DNA of 5,467 bases from CAZMVY01 sp964569765 (lineage in GTDB: Bacteria > Planctomycetota > Phycisphaerae > UBA1845 > PWPN01), in NCBI GenBank assembly GCA_964569765.1, contig CAZMVY010000258.1, forward strand, positions 1-5,467, in the 5' to 3' direction. The notes beneath the pieces were generated by a model. That model did not search any database and was not told the DNA's origin. It was given only the letters and a program-made list of their open reading frames with translations. The translations under genes and the position numbers were made by a program. Shown here piece by piece: positions 1-4,135 of the stretch. The stretch's first letter is position 1. Each line of letters starts with the position of its first letter.

Positions 1-81
1 GCTTGGGCATGGCACCCGCGCGTTCTCCGTTCCCGCCGATGCTGTCACGGACCCAGACAGCCCGGGCCTCGAGCGGGAAAT

Positions 82-110
82 TCGACAAATCCCGTAAAGA
101 TGTCTATAAT
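82..110 (+). promoter_or_regulatory. Near-consensus sigma70-type promoter for the 119-325 frame
   Basis: TCGACA (82-87, five of six matches to TTGACA), a 17-base spacer, then a perfect TATAAT (105-110). The predicted transcription start is near 116-119, at or just before the GTG of the 119-325 frame. Such a box stands out in this GC-rich sequence. The -10 lies inside TATAATA, which also reads TATTAT on the minus strand, so it might fire both ways. Seen in the sequence; activity is inferred. Confidence 0.7.
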
Positions 111-118
111 AACGTACG

Positions 119-325
119 GTGTTTACAAGAAAGCATCTCTTCGCAGAGCTGGGAGGACGGCACCGTTTCTACCGTCTCCGGACGGAGTACAAGAAGGCCA
201 GGCCGCAGCGAAGCCGCACGGGGCCGGGGATCCTTACCGCGGACGAGGTGTTCCTGCAAAGGGCCCGGGCGGAGGGGTTTTCCGACCGGGAAATCTACCT
301 GTTTATCGACCACGTCGATTTCTGA
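119..325 (+). CDS. Hypothetical small protein, 68 codons, probably leaderless
   Basis: I do not recognise this protein. It is small, basic in its first half (RKH, RHRFYRLR, YKKARPQRSR at about residues 4-34) and more acidic and helical-looking in its second half (ADEVFLQRARAEGFSDREIYLFIDHVDF split across residues 41-68). No signal peptide, membrane segment or metal-binding cysteines are visible. GTG at 119 is the only upstream start, because TAA at 110-112 closes the frame just before it. There is no Shine-Dalgarno sequence, but a near-consensus promoter ends eight bases upstream, so the message would begin at or within about three bases of the GTG. Third codon positions are GC-rich, as in the neighbouring genes. 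The promoter placement is the main support. The alternatives are a non-coding transcript from the same promoter, or no gene. Confidence 0.5.
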   Translation: MFTRKHLFAELGGRHRFYRLRTEYKKARPQRSRTGPGILTADEVFLQRARAEGFSDREIYLFIDHVDF

Positions 326-474
326 CGGCTGACGCTCCCACGGACGACTTCACGACCGGCCTCGTCGTAAACGTTCTGCCGGCGCACACCCGTGTTGTAT
401 CTCGTCCCGAGGAACAAGAAAGCCGGTGGAACGATCAGCCCGATTGAGCACCCGGAATGGGACGGCGCTTGCCC
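326..474. other. Gap between the hypothetical gene and the DUF2934 gene; no gene seen
   Basis: The two flanking genes converge here. No frame in this stretch looks like a protein. A weak hairpin lies at 395-417 (TTGT/ACAA outside, CTCG/CGAG inside, with a 2x2 internal loop), but no T-run follows it on either strand, so I do not call a terminator. Confidence 0.4.
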
Positions 475-681
475 CTAATGGGGAACGAGGGCCGCCTTCA
501 GCTCCATCTCGGCCTGCAACCAGTCGCGGACCGGGTCACCGGGCTTCCTGCCACGAGCCAGCCAGATCTCATAGGCACGGCGCCGAATCTGCTCCTCCGT
601 CACCATCGGGTGTTCCGCCCGCATCGCGTACGGACGGTCCGACCGCACCTCCTGTATCTTCCACTTCGAGTGCCGGGACAT
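475..681 (-). CDS. DUF2934 family small protein, 68 aa
   Basis: The protein carries the DUF2934 signature at about residues 29-63: EEQIRRRAYEIW, then LARGRKPGDPVRDW, then LQAEMEL. This matches the family pattern of an IRxRAYxLW helix, a G-rich turn and a W..AE..L helix. The family is short, cytosolic and of unknown biochemical function. It is common in GC-rich Proteobacteria, Planctomycetota and Acidobacteria, where it often occurs as a short stand-alone protein. The first 28 residues are a variable basic lead-in. The ATG at 681 is fixed by an ideal Shine-Dalgarno sequence, AAGGAGG (690-696), eight bases away, and a promoter lies further upstream. The gene is divergent from tgt and shares their 198-base intergenic region. 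The family assignment is from motif recognition. No specific role should be inferred. Confidence 0.87.
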   Translation of the reverse strand: MSRHSKWKIQEVRSDRPYAMRAEHPMVTEEQIRRRAYEIWLARGRKPGDPVRDWLQAEMELKAALVPH

Positions 682-689
682 CGCGTGGT

Positions 690-696
690 CCTCCTT
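690..696 (-). promoter_or_regulatory. Strong Shine-Dalgarno for the DUF2934 gene
   Basis: On the minus strand this reads AAGGAGG, fully complementary to the 16S rRNA tail core and eight bases before the ATG at 681. It is the best ribosome binding site in the window and contrasts with tgt and the 119-325 frame, which have none. Confidence 0.85.
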
Positions 697-727
697 GCGA
701 AAAGGCGACCCACCTGCGATCGGCGCT

Positions 728-757
728 ATGCTAGTCCTCCCGATCGGCGTCGGTCAA
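728..757 (-). promoter_or_regulatory. Probable sigma70 promoter for the DUF2934 gene
   Basis: On the minus strand: TTGACC (757-752, five of six), an 18-base spacer, then TAGCAT (733-728, four of six). The predicted start is near 721, giving a leader of about 40 bases that contains the AAGGAGG at 690-696. The geometry relative to the gene is good. Activity is inferred. Confidence 0.5.
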
Positions 758-844
758 GGAGGGTTTCGGCCGGTTCGTCCGGGTCATCCGGGCGGCCCGC
801 CGCCTTTCGTCGCGTCTGCCTGTCCCGCTGAGTTCCTTGTCCCC

Positions 845-873
845 TTGCGCATGCCGCGGGCTGCGGTTACGAT
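845..873 (+). promoter_or_regulatory. Candidate promoter placing the start point on the tgt ATG
   Basis: TTGCGC (845-850), a 17-base spacer, then TACGAT (868-873, four of six). Six bases after the -10 comes A880, the first base of the tgt start codon, so a transcript from here would be leaderless. The -35 is weak (three of six). The call rests on the spacing and on the missing Shine-Dalgarno. Confidence 0.4.
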
Positions 874-879
874 GCCGCC

Positions 880-2007
880 ATGTTCCGATTCGAGATCCTC
901 GCCACGGACCCCGGCAGCGCCGCCCGGCGTGGGCGGCTCACCACGGGCCACGGCATCGTGGACACGCCCGTCTTCATGCCCGTGGGCACGCGGGGATCGG
1001 TCAAGGGCGTGCTCCCGTGTCTGCTCCGCGACACCGGGGCGCCGATCCTCCTGGCGAACACCTATCACCTGAGCCTGCGCCCGGGGTCGGAGCTGATCGC
1101 GCAACTCGGCGGCCTCCACAAGTTCATGAACTGGGACGGGGCCATCCTGACCGACAGCGGCGGCTATCAGATCTTCTCGCTTTCGGAACTCAACCGGATC
1201 GACGACGATGGCGTCTCGTTCCGTTCGCACATCGACGGCGCGGCCCTCCGGCTCGACCCCGCCACGGCGATGCGGATCCAGAACGAGCTGGGTGCCGACA
1301 TCATCATGGCGTTCGACCAGTGCCCGCCGTCCACCGCCGACCGCAGGGACGTGACCGCCGCCGTCGAACGAACGATCCGCTGGGCCGCCCGGTGCAAGGC
1401 GGAGCACGCCCGCGAGGACCAGGCGCTCTTCGGAATCGTGCAGGGCGGCATTCACCACGACCTGCGGCGCCTGTGCGCGAGCCGGCTGGTCGAGCTGGAC
1501 TTCCCCGGCTATGCGATCGGCGGGCTCTCCGTCGGCGAGACGCACGAGCAGATGATCGAGGTGCTCGCCGCCCTCGAGCCCCACCTGCCCCGCGAGAAAC
1601 CGCGGTACCTGATGGGCGTCGGCATGCCCGCGGACATCGTGGCGGCGGTGCGGTCCGGGGTGGACATGTTCGACTGCGTCCTGCCGACGCGTAACGGACG
1701 GAACGCCTACGCATTCACGCCGACCGGCCCGCTGCGGCTGCGAAACGAGAAGTACCGTGCGGACGAGCGGCCGCTTGAGCCCGGTTGCGACTGCCCTGCC
1801 TGCCGGGGGTTCTCGCGGGCGTACATCCGCCACCTCTTCCAGGCAACCGAGATGCTCGGCCCGATCCTCGTCTCGCTGCACAACCTGCGGTTTTACCAGC
1901 GGCTCATGCGCGACATCCGGGACTTGATTCCGGGCGGCGATTGGGCGAGCATACTGTCCCGATATCCAGTCGCAGGCGCGGCCGGACTGACAGGAGACAA
2001 CGAGTGA
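880..2007 (+). CDS. tgt: Queuine/preQ1 tRNA-guanine transglycosylase
   Basis: This enzyme swaps guanine-34 in the anticodon of GUN tRNAs (Asp, Asn, His, Tyr) for preQ1, the first tRNA-level step of queuosine synthesis in the cytosol. The protein is 375 aa, the usual bacterial length, and is collinear with E. coli Tgt. The substrate-binding and acid/base Asp is D92 in LTDSGGYQIFS, followed by FDQCPPS (D146), GIVQGG (185-190) and GGLSVGE (214-220). The nucleophile is D265 in MFDCVLPTR. The zinc site is complete: C303, C305 and C308 in CDCPAC, plus H334 in SLHNLRF. ATG 880 is the only possible start, since the frame is closed by TGA at 829-831 with no GTG or TTG between. No Shine-Dalgarno is present, and the message may be leaderless. 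The stop overlaps the yajC start, indicating a shared transcript. All key residues are intact, so the enzyme should be active. Confidence 0.98.
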   Translation: MFRFEILATDPGSAARRGRLTTGHGIVDTPVFMPVGTRGSVKGVLPCLLRDTGAPILLANTYHLSLRPGSELIAQLGGLHKFMNWDGAILTDSGGYQIFSLSELNRIDDDGVSFRSHIDGAALRLDPATAMRIQNELGADIIMAFDQCPPSTADRRDVTAAVERTIRWAARCKAEHAREDQALFGIVQGGIHHDLRRLCASRLVELDFPGYAIGGLSVGETHEQMIEVLAALEPHLPREKPRYLMGVGMPADIVAAVRSGVDMFDCVLPTRNGRNAYAFTPTGPLRLRNEKYRADERPLEPGCDCPACRGFSRAYIRHLFQATEMLGPILVSLHNLRFYQRLMRDIRDLIPGGDWASILSRYPVAGAAGLTGDNE

Positions 2008-2351
2008 GCACACTTGTGAATCTGCTGGGCGCTCTCCCCGTGGCGCAAGGCGGCGGGTCGCGGCCGGAAATGCTGTGGATCGGCCTGCTGCTGATGCTGG
2101 TCGTCTTTTACGGGATCATGTTCTCCGGCAGCCGCAAGGAGAAGAAGAAGCGCCGGGAGATGCTCGCCGCGATGAAAAAGGGCGACCGCGTCATGACGAT
2201 CGGCGGGATCATCGGAACCATCCTGAACGTCAAGGAGGACGAGATGGGCCTGAAGGTGGATGAGCCGACGAACACGAAGATCACCTTCGTCCGCGGCGCG
2301 ATCCAGAAGGTGCTGACCGAAGACGAGAAACCCACGATGGACCAGCGGTAG
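2004..2351 (+). CDS. yajC: Sec translocon accessory protein YajC
   Basis: YajC is a small inner-membrane protein that associates with SecD/SecF and helps the SecYEG protein export machinery. The 115-aa product has a short N-terminal segment, one hydrophobic membrane span at about residues 22-40 (LWIGLLLMLVVFYGIMF), a strongly basic stretch (RKEKKKRRE, 44-52) expected to stay cytosolic, and the conserved domain KKGDRVMTIGGIIGTI (58-73) ending in FVRGAIQKVL. Length is normal for the family. GTG 2004 was chosen because it overlaps the tgt stop as GTGA and has AGGAG at 1992-1996, seven bases upstream. A second GTG at 2016 lacks such spacing. Translation is probably coupled to tgt. The pairing tgt-yajC is common in bacteria, but here the usual secD does not follow; carA converges instead. 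Identification is from domain layout and gene context. Confidence 0.95.
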   Translation: MSTLVNLLGALPVAQGGGSRPEMLWIGLLLMLVVFYGIMFSGSRKEKKKRREMLAAMKKGDRVMTIGGIIGTILNVKEDEMGLKVDEPTNTKITFVRGAIQKVLTEDEKPTMDQR

Positions 2352-2399
2352 CGCGCGGACCTTCCACGGGATGCCCCGACGCGCCGGCCGGCCCATCAC
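2352..2399. other. Convergent yajC/carA junction without a clear terminator
   Basis: These 48 bases separate two genes facing each other. They contain a perfect 10-base palindrome (2383-2392) with no loop and a 4-bp stem (2367-2378), but no T-run on either strand. Termination here is probably Rho-dependent or by collision (inference). Confidence 0.5.
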
Positions 2400-3581
2400 C
2401 TATCGCCGCGATTCCAGGCGTTTCTGGGCCTCGGCCAATTGCCCGGCCGTCGGCGCCCGGCCCGTCCGCATCATTTCCGTGAAGCAATCGAACAGATACG
2501 TGGCGTCGTGCGGGCCCGGGCTCGCCTCGGGGTGATACTGCACCGAGAAGACCGGCTCGCTCGCGTGCGTGAAGCCCTCCAGCGTCTGATCGTTGAGGTT
2601 GATGTGCGTGGGCGTGCCGCCCGCCCGCTCCAAGGATGCCGTCTCGACCGCGAAACCGTGATTCTGGCTGGTGATCTCCACACGGCCGGTCGCCAGGTTC
2701 TTGACCGGCTGGTTCGCCCCCCGATGGCCGAACTTCAGCTTGTACGTCTTCGCTCCGAGGGCCAGAGCCAGCAACTGATGGCCCAGGCAGATTCCGAAAA
2801 TGGGCACCTTGCCGATCAACTGCCGCAAGGTCTCGATCGCGTAGTGCAGCGGCTCCGGGTCGCCCGGGCCGTTGCTCACAAAGACCCCGTCCGGGCGGCT
2901 CGCCAGGATTTCCGCGGCACTTTCGTGTGGCGGCCCGACCCGCACGCGGCACCCCGCCTCCACCAGATTGCGAAGGATATTGCGCTTCATCCCGCAATCG
3001 ATCGCCACGACACGGAACCGCGGCTCGATACCCCGCGGCCGCATCGCGAACGGACTGTCGAAGCCGCGATTCCACTCGAACGACCCCGCCGGCGCCACCC
3101 GCCGGACCATGTCCTGCCCGACGATCCCCGGCCACGACCGGGCCGCAGCGACCAGTTCGGCGTCGTCGAGGATCTCCGTGGAGATGGCGCCGCGCATCGC
3201 CCCCTTGATGCGAAGCTTACGCGTGATCGCCCGCGTATCGACGCCTTCGAGTGCCGGAATGCCGTTCCGCTGGAGATACTCCTCCAACGTCATGGTGGCG
3301 CGAAAGTTGCTGTGCCGCCGCGCGAGCTCCTTGATGACGAGGGCCTCCACCTGCGGATGCGCCGACTCCGCATCCTCCTCCGTCACGCCGTAGTTGCCGA
3401 TCAACGGATACGTCATCGTGACAATCTGGCCGCAGTACGAGGGATCCGTCAGGACCTCCTGATAGCCCGTCATCGACGTGTTGAAGACAACCTCGCCCTG
3501 CCGCGTGCCTTCCGCGCCGAACGCCGCCCCCGTGTACACCGTCCCGTCTTCGAGTGCGAGTTTGCAGATTCGCTCCGCCAT
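2400..3581 (-). CDS. carA: Carbamoyl-phosphate synthase small (glutaminase) subunit
   Basis: This subunit hydrolyses glutamine and passes ammonia to the large subunit CarB, which makes carbamoyl phosphate for pyrimidines and arginine. The 393-aa protein has both expected domains. The N-terminal CPSase domain spans about residues 5-140, with LEDGTVYTG, FNTSMTGYQEVLTDPSY and TMTYPLIGNYG. The C-terminal class I glutamine amidotransferase domain spans about 190-380. The catalytic triad is C265 in GICLGHQ, H350 and E352 in QYHPEASPGPHD, and the oxyanion region is SNGPGDP (236-242). ATG 3581 was chosen because homology begins right after it and GGAG (3587-3590) lies five bases upstream. The frame stays open to an ATG at 3737, but that extension resembles no CarA. 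carB is not in the window, so the two subunits are not adjacent on this side. Divergent from guaB, convergent with yajC. Confidence 0.98.
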   Translation of the reverse strand: MAERICKLALEDGTVYTGAAFGAEGTRQGEVVFNTSMTGYQEVLTDPSYCGQIVTMTYPLIGNYGVTEEDAESAHPQVEALVIKELARRHSNFRATMTLEEYLQRNGIPALEGVDTRAITRKLRIKGAMRGAISTEILDDAELVAAARSWPGIVGQDMVRRVAPAGSFEWNRGFDSPFAMRPRGIEPRFRVVAIDCGMKRNILRNLVEAGCRVRVGPPHESAAEILASRPDGVFVSNGPGDPEPLHYAIETLRQLIGKVPIFGICLGHQLLALALGAKTYKLKFGHRGANQPVKNLATGRVEITSQNHGFAVETASLERAGGTPTHINLNDQTLEGFTHASEPVFSVQYHPEASPGPHDATYLFDCFTEMMRTGRAPTAGQLAEAQKRLESRR

Positions 3582-3599
3582 GGCGGCTCCGACTCTTTT

Positions 3600-3617
3600 C
3601 CGCCGGCCGACCGGCGG
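3600..3617 (-). promoter_or_regulatory. Hairpin in the carA leader
   Basis: On the minus strand CCGCCGG and CCGGCGG form a perfect 7-bp GC-only stem around a TCGG loop. It sits between the predicted carA start point (near 3639) and the Shine-Dalgarno at 3587-3590. It is followed by an A-rich rather than T-rich stretch, so it is not a terminator. It could stabilise the message or affect ribosome access. Structure seen, role unknown. Confidence 0.45.
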
Positions 3618-3645
3618 CATAACCATTCCCGAACCCCGTTGCGCA

Positions 3646-3674
3646 ATACTACCAACGCGGTTCGCCGGAATAAA
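3646..3674 (-). promoter_or_regulatory. Candidate carA promoter
   Basis: On the minus strand: TTTATT (3674-3669), a 17-base spacer, then TAGTAT (3651-3646). Neither box is perfect, but this is the most AT-rich patch upstream of carA, and the predicted start near 3639 gives a 58-base leader. No PyrR site or arginine operator is recognisable. Confidence 0.4.
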
Positions 3675-3843
3675 GCCGGGCTGCCGGCGACCGTCGGCCC
3701 CACCGGCGCCCGCCGTCGGCTCCTGCTCCGCACGCATGACCGTGGCCCCGCGCCACGATCGTACCGTCGAGGTCCCGCGAGGCTCGTCGCGACATGGGTG
3801 CGCCCCCGCTGAAAAACTGCTAAAGCCCGCCGGCCGGGAAAAC
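3675..3843. other. Intergenic stretch with no gene seen
   Basis: This is part of the 554-base gap between carA and guaB. The open frames crossing it are tails of frames lying opposite carA or guaB and look like no protein. From 3811 the base composition changes, with A-rich patches (GAAAAACTGC, GGGAAAACG) around a GC hairpin (CCCG/CGGG, 3826-3838). This may belong to the promoter or 5' end of the small RNA that follows. Confidence 0.4.
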
Positions 3844-3856
3844 GATATAGCGAACG

Positions 3857-3937
3857 AGGCTGTGGGTCTCCGCTCGTTTGAGCGGACAGCCTGGCTTGGA
3901 GGGTCCGGGTTACGGCGAGCTCGGATCCTCTTTTTTG
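3857..3937 (+). ncRNA. Putative small structured RNA of unknown family
   Basis: Two stacked structures occur in about 80 bases with no open frame of note. First is a hairpin of AGGCTGT (3857-3863) paired with ACAGCCT (3886-3892). Inside it a second stem, CCGCTC (3870-3875) with GAGCGG (3880-3885), is closed by a GTTT loop, and the two stems are separated by a one-sided bulge GGGTCT (3864-3869). Second is a long terminator stem ending in six T. An AAGCC at 3823-3827 can also pair with GGCTT at 3893-3897, so the RNA may start further upstream, near 3810. A TATAGC at 3846-3851 would give a start near 3858, but no good -35 accompanies it. guaB has its own promoter downstream, so this is a separate transcript or a terminated leader. 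I see none of the signature sequences of SRP RNA, RNase P, tmRNA, tRNA or the common riboswitches. The 5' end is uncertain. Confidence 0.5.
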
Positions 3938-3938
3938 T
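3898..3938 (+). terminator. Rho-independent terminator
   Basis: A 10-bp stem pairs 3898-3907 with 3922-3931 (eight Watson-Crick and two G-U pairs), extendable by four weaker inner pairs to a loop at 3912-3917. TTTTTT follows at 3931-3936. It faces right, 198 bases before the guaB ATG and upstream of the guaB promoter, so it ends a transcript that begins in the intergenic region. It is the clearest intrinsic terminator in the window. Confidence 0.8.
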
Positions 3939-4019
3939 TGCGCGCCAATCCCGCAGCGGGCGCCAGCAGCCGCGCGGGCAGCCGCCCGCCGGCTTCGCCT
4001 TCCGCTCGCCGCCGGCCGC

Positions 4020-4047
4020 TTGACGCGACGCCCGCCGCGCATATAGT
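4020..4047 (+). promoter_or_regulatory. Strong sigma70-type promoter for guaB
   Basis: TTGACG (4020-4025, five of six), a 16-base spacer, then TATAGT (4042-4047, five of six). The predicted start is near 4052-4055, giving an untranslated leader of about 80 bases. It lies downstream of the terminator at 3898-3938, so guaB does not depend on read-through from the small RNA. Confidence 0.7.
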
Positions 4048-4073
4048 TCCCATTGCCACGAGCGACGTGCCCG

Positions 4074-4110
4074 AAGCCCGCGGAGGAGACGGCGCGATCC
4101 CGCCGGGCTT
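4074..4110 (+). promoter_or_regulatory. Hairpin in the guaB leader
   Basis: AAGCCCG (4074-4080) pairs perfectly with CGGGCTT (4104-4110). A further CGG/CCG pairing inside is offset by one bulged C. The purine-rich AGGAGAC lies in the loop. No T-run follows, so it is not a terminator. It ends 12 bases before the ribosome binding site and could influence translation start. The structure is seen; any regulatory role is unproven. Confidence 0.4.
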
Positions 4111-4122
4111 GATCCGGTTCAG

Positions 4123-4130
4123 AAGGCGGT
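4123..4130 (+). promoter_or_regulatory. Ribosome binding site of guaB
   Basis: AAGGCGGT differs by one base from the ideal AAGGAGGT and ends five bases before the ATG at 4136. Together with the in-frame TGA at 4130-4132 it fixes the guaB start. Confidence 0.7.
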
Positions 4131-4135
4131 GACAT

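Noticed and set aside
1785..2003. ATG at 1785 as a yajC start
   Set aside because: It would overlap tgt by more than 200 bases and add residues unlike YajC. GTG 2004 has AGGAG and the GTGA overlap with the tgt stop.
784..2013. Minus-strand open frame of 409 codons opposite tgt
   Set aside because: It lies antisense to a complete tgt with all catalytic and zinc residues. The translation is low-complexity (R, G, V, H, D rich), as expected for a shadow frame in GC-rich DNA.
3582..3737. Longer carA start at 3737
   Set aside because: The extra 52 residues resemble no CarA, homology starts right after the ATG at 3581, and that ATG has GGAG at a suitable distance. The predicted promoter also lies inside the extension.
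2439..3812. Plus-strand open frame of 457 codons opposite carA
   Set aside because: It is a shadow of carA: no domain, arginine- and histidine-rich, no ribosome binding site.
3823..3857. Minus-strand terminator from the CCCG/CGGG stem followed by a T-rich stretch
   Set aside because: The stem is only four pairs, and the T-run (3812-3816 on the minus strand) is about nine bases away. The plus-strand terminator at 3898-3938 is much better.
3974..3989. GCGGGC/GCCCGC hairpin upstream of the guaB promoter
   Set aside because: It is a short stem in very GC-rich DNA with no T-run and no clear transcript; it is expected by chance.
4095..4132. Possible TPP riboswitch end, from the TTGATCCGGTTCAG similarity in the guaB leader
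   Set aside because: The CTGAGA element and other conserved arms of the TPP aptamer are absent, and guaB is not a thiamine gene.
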